A stretch of DNA of 64,000 bases, taken from assembly GCA_028753945.1 (NCBI GenBank), contig JAPNXP010000001.1, positions 14,002,501 through 14,066,500 of the forward strand. The letters run 5' to 3'. The notes below the pieces were generated by a model. The model was not told where the DNA came from. It saw nothing but the letters and a program-made list of their open reading frames with translations, and made no database searches. Source of the DNA: Hexactinellida sp. DTS-2022. Taxonomy: Eukaryota; Porifera; Hexactinellida. A program made the translations under genes and the position numbers. Below are positions 31,762 to 42,112 of the stretch, in pieces. How positions within the stretch are numbered: the stretch's first letter is position 1; each line of letters starts with the position of its first letter.

Positions 31762-32388
31762 TTATGAGGTTAATTGAAACAAAGAATCTATCTTCATAAT
31801 CTCTGCAATTTGGTATTTATCAAAGCCAAATTCTTTGAGCTGTTTCTTTCGTGAACTATAGTCCCTACTACAGGAGTACCATGTATCCTTGTTTTTCTTT
31901 TTACTCTTCCTTTTCCGATATTTCAATCTTTCTTGTTTCAAAGTGCAATCAGTCTCTTTCATTTTTAATAAGAAATTTTGTTCTAAAAATTGATTGAACG
32001 CTTTCAGATCATCTCCCCTATAGGAATTATATTCAGCCATGTCAACACACAAATACAGCTCTCCTTCTGTTTTCTCGGTCCACACGGATTTATAATTATT
32101 TATAATTTCTTCATAATTATCGCTCACTCCTCTTATTCTGAATTTTTTAACATCAATTATTTTGCTTGCTTGTTCTGTTGAATTAACTTCTAATCCTGTA
32201 GTGCTATCTTGTATACAGCTAGTATAATATGGCATGCTAGATACTTCTGTCTGAATTTTACACTGGCCGTAATAAGAACAAGAGGATATTTCTCCCATGC
32301 AATGGTTTTCCTGATAAAATGCTTGATTCCTAACCCCATTGTTTTGAGGACAGTTATCATTAGAAATTTTCGGTCTGAAATTTTCGGT
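31762..32388 (-). CDS. Unknown protein or exon: Cys-rich start, basic C-terminus
   Basis: 178 codons from the ATG at 32298 to the stop at 31762. The frame is open upstream to an acceptor-like GAAGTTAG at 32389, so this is probably a last exon. The upstream part reads DNCPQNNGVRNQAFYQENHC. It is followed by a Cys-rich stretch (SCSYYGQC, YYTSCIQD), a middle (NYEEIINNYKSVWTEK) and a strongly basic run (KYRKRKSKKKNKDTWYSC). I recognise no domain. Codons look ordinary for the region. It could also be a transposon-encoded protein, since the upstream boundary lies at a palindromic repeat. Confidence 0.45.
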   Translation of the reverse strand, partial: TENFRPKISNDNCPQNNGVRNQAFYQENHCMGEISSCSYYGQCKIQTEVSSMPYYTSCIQDSTTGLEVNSTEQASKIIDVKKFRIRGVSDNYEEIINNYKSVWTEKTEGELYLCVDMAEYNSYRGDDLKAFNQFLEQNFLLKMKETDCTLKQERLKYRKRKSKKKNKDTWYSCSRDYSSRKKQLKEFGFDKYQIAEIMKIDSLFQLTS

Positions 32389-33187
32389 CTAACTTCAACA
32401 ATTTTTGAGATAATGAGATTATTAAACTAAATTCTTTATATACACTCATTATCTCAAAAATTATTGAAGTTAGGCCTAGAAAATGTATTATCAATGAATA
32501 GGAAGTTACCGATTGCGAATATATCAGTACTAGCATAGTTTACATAAAATAGATAGTTTTTGAGTTATGGCTCATTTTAAGAAATATGCATTTCCCTGGC
32601 AACCGAGGAATTTGTCAACATTCCATTTATAATTTCGATATATTTCATTCAACGAATTATGGACATCCTCATGTTCCAATTTTGAACATTTATAACGCGT
32701 TTAACTATGTTAAAAATAGGCTATAAAAACACGATAATACCCACGAAAAATAGCGATTACGTAATCAAATGGTGATATATCACAATTCTAAAGGGTGTTA
32801 TATATGCCTTGATATCATGTTCCTAACTTCCTATATAATTATAATGCATTTCTCAGGTCTGTCAATACTAGCTATTGAGATAAAGATATGTTAGCTAATA
32901 ATCAATGGCCTTTAAGTAATCCATGGTCCAGCAAAATCTACTCAGTAGTAAGGCCTTATATAACGAAGGTCACGGTTTAACTTTCATTTCTAACTGCAGC
33001 GACCTCTATAATTATACAATTAGGAACAGTATATAATTGGGACAGGGATAAATATTCCTTAATTACTACATGTGTTTTACAGTATATAATATCTACAATG
33101 GTGTTCGTATAATAGCAAGTCGCATTTGGACGAAATTGCTTGAAATATATTAACATTAAATTCTGGATGAAAACTAACTTGTTAATA
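32389..33187. other. Inverted repeat and AT-rich spacer
   Basis: TAACTTCAACAATTTTTGAG at about 32390 and CTCAAAAATTATTGAAGTTA at about 32453 form a hairpin with a loop of about 45 bases. The rest is AT-rich with no gene seen. Confidence 0.5.
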
Positions 33188-33310
33188 CAGCGATTCCCAA
33201 TATTTTTCAACATTGGTATTCATATAACAAAGACCAAACATCTGTGGACTCCCTCCCATTGACCGTAATACAATTTTTGAGATCTTGTGGACCCAAGTTG
33301 GGAACCACTG
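33188..33310. mobile_element. hAT-type MITE with perfect 8-bp duplication
   Basis: Ends CAGCGATTCCCAA and TTGGGAACCACTG. TGTTAATA flanks it at 33180-33187 and 33311-33318. 123 bp, non-coding. Same end type as 30410. Confidence 0.85.
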
Positions 33311-33900
33311 TGTTAATAGAACAATTGCTTTTAGGCGAACGTTACTGTAGTAAGTATATATATATTCCTATTTGCCTATAGTAATTCCTAAAGTTAGTTA
33401 CTTATATATTAAATTTATTGCTTTGTATAGAATCTTACTCTGTGATTTGTAATTTTATACTCAATAGTTTTGGTTTGTAATCTATAAAACAAACTGTTAC
33501 AGATCGAAATTATTGTTGATTCATATTTCAAAGCTAAAATATCGTCGAATAATATTGAAACTTGAAAGTAACATAGAAGTGCCTGAATTAAAATTACCTA
33601 AATATTGTCGTAATTGCAATTGCGCAAGCTTACTCGTAGGTATTGTTGCAATGAAATCCTAGACATAATTATTCACTATAAACTATGAATTAAATTCGGC
33701 TTACACTAAGCACAATATTCTCACAGAAATTTAACCATGGATTTACTATAATTTATGAAATATGATTATGGGCCGGATTTATATTATTAATTATGGACAA
33801 AATGTATTTAAATCACACGAAAACAATGGACTTGATTTGGATTGCAATCCAATGGATAATATAATAATCAAATATAGTCATACATCATATAATAATTCCT
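33311..33900. other. Intergenic, no gene seen
   Basis: AT-rich, stops in all frames. Confidence 0.5.
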
Positions 33901-34049
33901 GAGAATACTTATCCACCGATCATCGGCGTTTGTATTAAAAACCTCGCTACTTTCTACCGATGATGTTTTTTATAAACATAAAAAAACAATCGGTAGAAAG
34001 TAGCGAGGTTTTTAATACAAACGCCGATGATCGGTGGATAAGTATTCCC
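33901..34049. mobile_element. Near-perfect 149-bp hairpin MITE with 9-bp duplication
   Basis: Two arms of about 62 bases (left starts GAGAATACTTATCCACCGAT, right ends ATCGGTGGATAAGTATTCCC) are almost perfect complements around a loop of about 25 bases. ATAATTCCT flanks both sides (33892-33900, 34050-34058). Long arms plus a 9-bp duplication indicate a Mutator-like (MULE) origin. Confidence 0.85.
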
Positions 34050-34058
34050 ATAATTCCT

Positions 34059-34734
34059 TGTATAGCACTACATATTATAGCTTTTAATTTAATTTAATTC
34101 TGAAATAGTGCGTTATCATGTTACAATCTCTCTACCAAGAGATTAATAGACCTTGTGGCAATTTAATATAGGGACTGTAAACTTCGTTTTACGGTAAAAT
34201 TAGCGTAGGCCTAAAACAGTGTTGTTACTTATTGATATCCCGTAATCCGCTAATGCTAGACACAGGAAATGTATTATTGTCGTATAGGAAGTCATATTTT
34301 GGGAGTCCAACGGTCATATTGGTTTATCTAAAATATCTGTGGAATGTAATTTATGCGATTTTCACACCTTTCCATATATGGTAATATTGTTAAAATCTCG
34401 AGATTAGTTATCTTTATCCATATTAAATTTATTATTGGCGAATGGGAAATGGGAATTCATATTTAGGGACTCAGTAGATCACATTGATTTACCTAAGGCG
34501 TTCCCCTTAGCCAATATTATTATTTTGGCACTCTCCACAGGAGGATTGCCCCGACACTGTTTTGTAGTTTAGCTAATTATTACCTATCAGATATCTGTCA
34601 TTATGTTGTTTATTAAAAAATCTTGATAAATTTCTTTCAAATCTATTCCTTTTTTTCTGACTAATCCTAATGATTATGATAGATAAATTAAGATAATAAA
34701 TAACCCCATACATAGAGACCTATGCTGCCCCCCT
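34059..34734. other. Intergenic, no gene seen
   Basis: AT-rich. A CATATTTTGGGAGTCCAACG / CATATTTAGGGACTCAGTAG pair near 34290 and 34460 hints at an old duplication. No frame of interest. Confidence 0.45.
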
Positions 34735-35010
34735 GCAACGACGCCTATGGACACACGTATACCGATTTATGGGATTGTGACATCACGTAGGAACTAATTT
34801 AGATTCAGCTCTTACAATTTTGATTCAATTGACAAATAATTTTGTCACGTTCTAAAATATATTGTATTGCATGTGTCTACAAATTTTTATAATTTTCGCA
34901 TTTATTCTGAGCCAGGCATTAACAAAAATGTAACCTCCTATTGCTGCGTCATTGCACATATTGAAGTTTGATGATTTTATCTACATTAATTCCGAATTTA
35001 CATACTTGAC
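34735..35010. repeat. Direct copy of 31330-31610
   Basis: Shared segments include CACGTAGGAACTA, TTTTGTCAC, TGTATTGCATGT and TTGCTGCGTCATTGCACATA. Probably an unclassified transposon body. Confidence 0.7.
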
Positions 35011-35343
35011 TTCCATCAGTTTACTTCTATTGGCGATGTATTATTAATTTATTCCCTTACGTCAATCACATAAGTATGCATAATATTACTAACAAAGTTA
35101 TTTCACTATTTACTACCCATATGCATATTTGACATATTGATGAGATTAATGCAGCGAATTAAAATAATAATCAAACAATTTAGAAATACATATACATTAG
35201 TATTACCCATAGACGGCAGGGGCTTTTGGTCTACAAAATTTATAGACGGTCTACAAATTTTTACTGTGCCGACTATACTTTATTATAGTGGCCCAGTATT
35301 GAAATCACTGCCTTATTTTTTATTTTTACTGTGCCGACTATAC

Positions 35344-35475
35344 CAGGGTTTTTTTAAGGTTGAGGCCTTGATGTAACTCAACACTACAGAGGCCTAGGCC
35401 GACCCGAATCGTGGTGTAACTCCAAAGAATCTTGGTGCAAAATTTACACCAAGATCGGCCTTTAAAAAAATCCTT
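35344..35475. mobile_element. hAT-type MITE, CAGGGTTTTTTTAAGG family
   Basis: Begins CAGGGTTTTTTTAAGGTTGAG and ends CGGCCTTTAAAAAAATCCTT. GACTATAC flanks it at 35336-35343 and 35476-35483. The core includes AATCGTGGTGTAACTCCAAA and ACACCAAGATCGGCCTT. A full copy is at 36617. Confidence 0.75.
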
Positions 35476-36469
35476 GACTATACTATAGTATAGTGGCCCA
35501 GTATTGAAATGACTGCCTTTATTATTATTATTATTAATATTTTTACTGTGCCGACTCAGTGTTTGGAAGCGCTGGACTTTTTGAAGCACGCTGCGCAGCG
35601 CTGCTAACTGTAATTTAAATATTCCGATGCGCTTCTCCGCTGCACTGGATTGCATTATAGATATAAAGGGACATCCCTAATTTCCGGAACGGGACGGTAT
35701 GGAACGGTACCATTCCGGAAAATCAAAGTACCTAAATTACGGAATTGCGCGGAACGGTTCCGGAAAATATGAATACCTAATTTCCGGAACGAAATTATTC
35801 CGGAAATTTCGATTCCGTTAATTTTGATCCCTAATTTCCAGAACAAAGATACCTCCTTTCAGTTAACCCTCGATCGAAAGATATGTTCAATCCCGTCGAA
35901 GTATATGTGCTATCCCGAGACCCCGAGTAAACCAAAATAGAGATTCCAATTTCCTAACTTCCTTTCCCGTCTAAAATTCCTATTTTATTTCTTTACCCCC
36001 GGCCCTAATCACTAGCGTTTCAGGGCCAGCTTAGTCCGAAATCGCTAAATGTAAGGATCAATCCAGTGATATGGACTAGACCTCTGCGCGGGGCGGGTTA
36101 ATAAAATTGGGTAAAAAAGGGTGCGGGTCAAAGGATCTGAATATTTTGTGGGCGGCACCCGCATACGAGTCGGATACGACCCCGCAGAGACCCCTTAAAA
36201 TATTATATTATTATTGGAGCAAGTCATAGTAACTAAGTGTCGCACTCAGGAAGGAGGGCAGTGATACAATGTGCATTTAACAATGAGAGTTATCATTAAA
36301 AACGTATGCAAGTTCCTAAACTCTAAGTATGTATAAGTGACACGCAGGGCCGCCAAGAGGGGGGACAGTTGCCCCGGGGCCCGTGGGTCTAGGGGCCCCG
36401 TGAAAATTCCTAAGCAAAGTTATTAGTTTAAGAATGTAAGTATAACAAGGTGGTAAAGTTAGGGATACC

Positions 36470-37078
36470 AGGGTTTCATTTAGACATTGACTCAAGTGAT
36501 GGCAAAATTATGGTTTTCAGGAATAAGGGATGGCGAGAGCCATCCCCCGCATACATTGTTAATTTAGGTACTTGAGCTGGTATAAAATCTATAGATCAAC
36601 TAAAGAATGATTAGACCAGGGTTTTTTTTTAGGTTGAGACCTTGGTGCAACTCAGCGCAGCCTTGGTGTAATTCAACAATGCAGAGGCCGCTGCCGACCT
36701 GAATCGTGGTGTAACTCCAAAAGATCTTGGTGCAAATTTTACACCAAGATCGGCCTTAAAAAAACCCTGGATTAGACTATAACAATATATTCACTCTCTA
36801 ACAAAACGCGGGATCCCTAAATCGCTTGTGATTTAGGGCACCACAAGAACACAATAGGTTAGCTATTTCGCCCCCTGGGTCCCTAAACGCGCTTACACCA
36901 GTTTGATTCAATTTATCTTCATAATTTAGCACATTTAGTACAAAATAGTATATCAGGATGCAAGACCAAATGTTGTTAAAGTCTATAATAACCAATACCT
37001 TGGGGGGCTATCCCGTTCCGTAATTTAGGTAATTATATTTCCCGGAATGGTACCGTTCCGGAAATTAAGTATGTCCAT
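36470..37078. repeat. Dispersed repeat, inverted partner at 46919-47415
   Basis: Shares GCAAAATTATGGTTTTCAGG, GGTACTTGAGCTGGTATA, GATCCCTAAATCGCTTGTGA, GGTAATTATATTTCCCGGAA-type sequence and the CCTTGGGGGGCTATCCCGTT end with the complement of 46919-47415. The MITE at 36617-36769 is present only in this copy. Confidence 0.8.
36617..36769. mobile_element. hAT-type MITE, CAGGGTTTTTTTT family, intact
   Basis: Ends CAGGGTTTTTTTTTAGG and CCTTAAAAAAACCCTG, with GATTAGAC flanking at 36609-36616 and 36770-36777. Its empty site is visible in the inverted partner repeat near 47210 (GTCTAATCAATC). Confidence 0.85.
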
Positions 37079-37431
37079 ACAGGCTTTCTTCCAGACAAAA
37101 AATTCTGCGCGCCTAGATTTAGTTTGAGCTAGTTCATTTTTAATTTTGTACGCCTAGTTTGCACATTTTGTATTAAGTCTATGGGAGCATCTTTCGATAT
37201 TGTACGCCTAGACACGATTTTTGTACGCCTAGACACGATTTTTGTACGCCTAGATTAAAATCCATCCAAATTACGCTCCTTTAGGAGCGCCCAATACGCC
37301 TGGATAACACTCTGGTCCATTCCATATAAAGATAGATAAATAGAAAGATAGATGTATGTACGCTGCTTATTGCGCTGCTTATTTCAAACTGCACTGCGAT
37401 GCGCTGTGAACAGCGCTTCCAAACACTGTTG

Positions 37432-37881
37432 CAGAGTGGACCATGGGTCGATGGGTCATGGGTCATGGGTCAGATGGGTCACATAAATTGATGGGTCAGA
37501 TGGGTCATGGGTCACGGCTCTGTGACCCATGACCCATGAACCATTTGGAATTTCGATGTTCGTCCAGTTATAGTACGAACCAAATTAACCCAGAAACATT
37601 ACAGGGTATTTATTTGGTATTAGAAGTCTACCAAAGTTAATTGATTGACAAGCATCATACATATATTGCAAGTCGCATTGTGTTACATAATGTTTAGATA
37701 TTAAAAATAGATATTTAAAAGGTCAATGGGTAACACGATGGGTCAAAGCGTTACTTGATGGGTCAATGGGTCACTCGATGGGTCATGGGTCCATGGGTCA
37801 ATGGGTCAATGGGTCATGGGTCACAAATGCGATGGGTCAGATGGGTCATGGGTCACCAATGTTGACCCATGGTCCACTCTG
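37432..37881. mobile_element. hAT-type MITE carrying GGGTCA arrays, copy 1
   Basis: Ends CAGAGTGGACCATGGGTC and GACCCATGGTCCACTCTG. CACTGTTG flanks it at 37424-37431 and 37882-37889. Both sides are filled with GGGTCA in direct repeat, spaced by one (GGGTCATGGGTCA) or two bases (GGGTCAATGGGTCA), around an AT-rich core (about 37545-37725). Copy 2 is at 55203. Confidence 0.9.
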
Positions 37882-37889
37882 CACTGTTG

Positions 37890-38595
37890 GGAGGGGACGG
37901 ATGTGAAATTCATAAACTCCGCGGATGCAGATGTTAGGCATATGCGATAATTTTTAACTCCGCGGATTCGGATGTAAAGGAGGAGTTGAATAATTATGCG
38001 GAGCTCCGCGCAAGGGCCTTTTACTTGCCATGATTTTTATTTTGGTTTTTTCGTTTATCCTACTTGCTATACTTTTAGCTCATTAATTAACCATAGAAAA
38101 GACAATTAAATTCCAAAAAATTATTCGCGATGGACTTTCAAAAAGCTAGGATTTGTTATCGAACCCAATAATCTAGCAGAAGCCATCAATAATGACCCAG
38201 AAAGAGATGTTTGAGGCTGTTAGCGATATTGACGAACTTTGACTATATGGTACAACATTCAGTTGATAAATAATAAGTATACATAAATCATAGGACCTAA
38301 TTCTTCTGGATATTTTGTTGATATTTGGTGTTAGAAACCTATCAATATTCAATGGATATCCACATAAAATGGTCTGGATATGGATATGGATGCGATTTTA
38401 CATCTCCACGGCAACCTGCCAGGTAGCGTATATCAATCATATAGCATAAATTGATATGTGCATAATACGTATATCCCTCAGTTGATATGCTAAATCCAAT
38501 TCGATTTAATATAAATGGATATAAATCTATACACATTGAAATAAATACAAGCTATATTTAAATCTATACAAATACCTGAATAAAACTGGTGAAAA
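37890..38595. other. Intergenic upstream of the glycosyltransferase
   Basis: Near 37905-38005 AACTCCGCGGAT occurs twice with GCGGAGCTCCGCGC, a likely decayed repeat. 38350-38590 is AT-rich and should hold the promoter. No gene. Confidence 0.45.
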
Positions 38596-39616
38596 ATGAA
38601 ACTTAAAAAAAAAGCATACTTATTTACCATTCTTCTAGGAATAGAGTATATCCAGAGGCGTAGCCAGGGTGCGGCACTTGGGGCACAGGCCGCACCCAAA
38701 AAAATTGTGCCCACAAGAATGTTCATTAGTATAATACTATAGTGCGGAAATGCCGCAACCATAATCTACCAGTGCCGCACCTACATGCAGGCCTAGCTAC
38801 GCCTCTGAGTATATCATCATCATGGTGACTTTCCCTTTGCAAAAACCGCTTGTTTGTTCAAAAAAAGATCAGTACCTACTCTATATAATGGTAATGACAG
38901 CACCAGGCAGCACAGAGAATAGACAAATTATAAGAGAAACATGGCTGAATGAGGTGAAAAATAGTACTTATTTTATCCAATTCCATTTTTTTATTGGAAC
39001 TAAAAATATGAGCGCAGAAGATGAGGATATTCTCATTAGAGAACAAACTGATTACAAAGACATCATTCTCTTGAGGAATGTAAAAGAGAAATATGAATTG
39101 ACCACGTACAAACTATTGGAAATGATGAAGTGGGGATACCAACGCATAAACGCAGTATATTACTTCAAAACTGATGATGATTGTTATTTTTCAGTCGACA
39201 AATTTGTAAAAATACTCACCACTGAGGGATTACCTAAAGAGAAACTTCTATTTGGCAGTATCTTTTATCAAGCTCCAGTGTCGAAAACAGGGAAATGGGC
39301 AGATTTGGATTGGTCCATGTGCAGGACTTTCCTTCCCTATCCTTCGGGTGTGGGGTTTATGCTAACAAGGGACCTCGCAGCATTTATAGCGATTAATAGT
39401 AACAAACTAAGTTTTCATGCAAATGATGATACCGCGTTAGGAGTTTGGTTTGCAGGATTAAATGTAACATTTCAACACGATGTGAGAATAAATTATAATG
39501 AGGCAGCATGTCAAGAAGATACTTATTTGTTCCACAACTATAAAACGATCGGAATGAGAAGAATGTATCAAATGTGGGTTACACATGGAAAGACTTGCAA
39601 CGAAACAATAAATTAA
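38596..39616 (+). pseudogene. B3GALT6-like galactosyltransferase (GT31), anchor split by MITE
   Basis: Uninterrupted from the ATG at 38822 (264 codons) with GT31 motifs: RQIIRETW (34-41), FKTDDDCYF with the DDD metal site (118-120), LPYPSGVGFMLTRDLA (171-186) and NDDTALGVWFAG (201-212). The NDDTALGVW and YPSGVGF patterns recall B3GALT6, the Golgi enzyme adding the second galactose of the proteoglycan linker. That frame lacks a membrane anchor. At 38596 a second ATG encodes MKLKKKAYLFTILLGIEYI, and the 155-bp hAT MITE then interrupts. Without the MITE and one duplication the frame joins exactly, giving a 285-residue type II protein with a short basic tail and a hydrophobic anchor. In the present sequence the anchor frame hits a stop inside the MITE. 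The allele is therefore probably null, or makes an unanchored enzyme from 38822. Confidence 0.8.
38653..38807. mobile_element. hAT-type MITE, CAGAGGCGTAGCCAGG ends
   Basis: Ends CAGAGGCGTAGCCAGG and CCTAGCTACGCCTCTG. AGTATATC flanks it at 38645-38652 and 38808-38815. 155 bp, so element plus duplication add 163 bp and shift the host frame. Confidence 0.9.
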
Positions 39617-40079
39617 ACTAAATTTAGATGGAGAGTAATGAGTTAGTATAAATTTTGAAAAAACAGTGTAATTATAACTCAGTTCAATATTTTGACAATT
39701 AATTTAACTAATGTACGTTGCTAAATTCTTGTTGGTTTGTTTTGTTTTTGTAAGCAACATATCATACTATAGACATACCTACCAACCTATTTAAGTATAC
39801 CCATGGCAGGGGCGGCGCCAGAAATCGAAGAACGGGGGGGCTGGGATTGTCGAAACTCTTTTTCGAGGGGGCCAAGCGTACGCTTCAAATTAACTTTTAA
39901 TTATTTCGAGTAATAAGAATGCACGTACAATTGCCAGAAAGACAAACAAACTTTAAAACATAAGTTATCGTACTCAAATTACAAATTTTTTGTCCAATTC
40001 AAAAGAATGCGCTTCGGCTTACCCAAAATTACGAGGGGGGTCTCATAATTATGGGGGGCCCCCCACGAATTTGGGCCGA
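39617..40079. other. 3' flank with GC-rich repeat fragment
   Basis: CAGGGGCGGCGCCAG at 39807 is a typical hAT end. GGGGGGCCCCCCACG near 40052 is a palindromic fragment. No gene. Confidence 0.45.
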
Positions 40080-41062
40080 CAGAATTTGGGCTGAATCTCT
40101 GAGTAAATAATACAGTATGTCTCTGTAATTTTATCTGAAGGAAGAAGGGGAAAATTCATCAATTGTTGAAACCAGCTCTTAAACTCTTGATTGGAAGAAT
40201 ACAAATTTGCCAGTCCATTTCTCAGTATTCCGGTCTTATGTGTTGCTTTTTTGTAATGAAATAAACAACCACTTGCTTACGGCCACAGGGAAACCATTAG
40301 AAAATGATTGAAATAATGCTTCCTTGAAATCTGTAATAATTCCTGACACAGTAGATTGGAATTTTTCTTTAAATGTTTCAACTATTTTGCTATATAATAC
40401 GCTTGTCTTTCGAGACATAAGAATATGGACTGCGGGTAAGGTATAAGATTTAAACTGAAGAAATATGTTCAATAATTGATAGAACTGATTTGGGACGACA
40501 TAAAAAGTAGCATCAGCTTCTAATAGCGACTCTCAATTAACTTGTATGGTAGTTCTCCAACTTGGACTCATAAATTCCAACGAAAATTCCCCATTTTCTG
40601 GCTCATTAATTGTGAATGTAAGATATTGTTTATATTCATTACTCATTTAACAAGGTGATTGCATCTTCAGCATCCTGAGGTATATTTGGTCTGTTTAACT
40701 TTCGCCTCTTATAAGTGGAACTTTCTAAATTAACAAAACTAACCTGCCAACCAACTCTTGACGAATTTGCTTCTTCGTCAAAAATTTGCTTTAGTGTACC
40801 TTGGAATATTTCCGCTCTTCGCTTAAGAGTTGTTCTTAATTTCAAAACTTCCACTTTTTCATCGATTACTTGCTGGTGGTCATTGTGTTCCCTTGTCAAA
40901 GCAAATTGATCTGTTTCCAAGTATATAGATGCAGGACTTTGACATCCCTTCCTGAACTCTACACATTTTAAGTAACAATATTTTCCGTTGTCTTTTTCTC
41001 ACTACACAATTAAGCGAAACATTACAACAGTTAGGTGGTAGACATAATCCCTTCGTATGCAT
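40080..41062 (-). pseudogene. FLYWCH/MULE transposase remnant
   Basis: Read across frames on the minus strand: a FLYWCH-type zinc finger (YCYLKCVEFRKGC then EHNDH), the linker that follows it in such proteins (VEVLKLRTTLKRRAEIFQGT, LKQIFDEE) and, after frameshifts and a TGA near 40510, the start of a MULE transposase domain (EADATFYVVPNQFYQLLNIF, FKSYTLPAVHILMSRKT, ITDFKEALFQSF). The first Asp of the DDE triad is the D of DATF and the second the D of DFKEA. The third acidic residue lies in the lost part. Mutator-like elements make 9-11 bp duplications, matching nearby MITEs. Non-functional here. Confidence 0.75.
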
Positions 41063-41214
41063 GTATTTTATTCACACTTAATACAATCCTGGAAATTTGT
41101 CAAACTTATTCCAGTCTTGTAAATTAGTTGAACCTATTCCAGTCGATCTTATTCTGGTTTCCCATAATACGTACTGATCATGGTATTATACAGGAGTAGA
41201 ATTGAACACTCCTA

Positions 41215-41372
41215 AATGTCCTAAGGTCATTAGAGAATGAATTTTGTACGCCTAAAAGGTTAGTTTGTATTATTCTATGGGGACTTTCGGCAGTTTTCCC
41301 GCTCCTAAATGCTAACATATCCCAATTTATACGCCTCTAGGCGTATGGCGCTCCTGGATAAACCCCTGGTAC
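41215..41372. mobile_element. Member of the CCTAGAT/CCTGGAT hAT-like MITE family
   Basis: CTCCTAAATG, TTGTACGCCTAAA and GGCGCTCCTGGATAAACCCC align with 12835-12985 and 37079-37290. Ends are degraded. Confidence 0.45.
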
Positions 41373-41564
41373 TGATGGATAGCGTGTTACGTATAATACG
41401 TATTATACGTAATAAGCTAAGCATGTTTAGAATATACGTATAGCTTACTTATAAATTCGCGCTCATGGAATTTGCTTCAAACAACTTTCGGTTTAATCGT
41501 TAGTTTACTGTAGCCAACCATAATTATTCATATGTAATTATTTATTAATTACATACTTCGAAAA

Positions 41565-41918
41565 AAATAAAAATTGCTGCTGTGCCGAGATTATTTTCCT
41601 TTGGAGGCACTATCAAACCAAAATATAGTGCCTCTAGTGCAAGGAATTATCCAGGAGCGCGAGACGCTCCTTTTGGAGCATGATTTTGGGAAAATTTGAA
41701 TTTAGGAGAGCGAAAATTGTCAATCCTCACCTATACCGTAACATTAATTTGTGATTTAGGCGTATGGAAAATATTGGATCAGACCAGGATTAGGAGCGTT
41801 TTTACAAATGGCTGTATAATACACTGATTAGGAGTGTATTTACAAATGGCTGTATAATAAACTGCTCCAAAGGAATATGCTGTTGGCACAGCTGGAATTT
41901 TTGATTTTATTAATTGAT
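41565..41918. mobile_element. GCCGACAGCATGTTCC-type MITE with nested repeat
   Basis: Outer ends AAAATTGCTGCTGTGCCGAG and TTGGCACAGCTGGAATTTT are inverted. The inner stretch 41643-41850 is the inverted copy of 18196-18318, so a second repeat landed inside. Intact relatives: 51597-51715 and 54112-54226. Confidence 0.65.
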
Positions 41919-42112
41919 TACAACTAGATAGCCCTAATAAATTACATTAATGAGATTAGAAGTTTAGTTTACTGAAATTACAATATGAAACAAAAAATAA
42001 GTGTTTAGTTGACAATTATCAAACATACAAACAATTAAAGTTCAGTTTACAAAAATAAGGACAAACGTTCTATTTGAAAGCAACAACACAACAACTTTAA
42101 CTGTATCCTTAA

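Larger units (their letters stand above)
35557..37428. mobile_element. Possible composite element with CAGTGTTTGGAAGCGCTG ends
   Basis: CAGTGTTTGGAAGCGCTG at 35557 and its complement CAGCGCTTCCAAACACTG ending at 37428 could bound one element, both next to GCGCTGC-rich tracts. No target duplication is visible, so two solo ends are equally possible. The interval holds several other repeats and no gene. GGAACGG/CCGTTCC palindromic sequence lies at 35690-35850, and a TIR-like GACCTCTGCGCGGGGCG / CCCCGCAGAGACC pair at 36078-36192. Confidence 0.3.

Noticed and set aside
38490..38762. 90-codon minus-strand frame
   Set aside because: Crosses the hAT MITE and the antisense of the glycosyltransferase anchor. 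No support.
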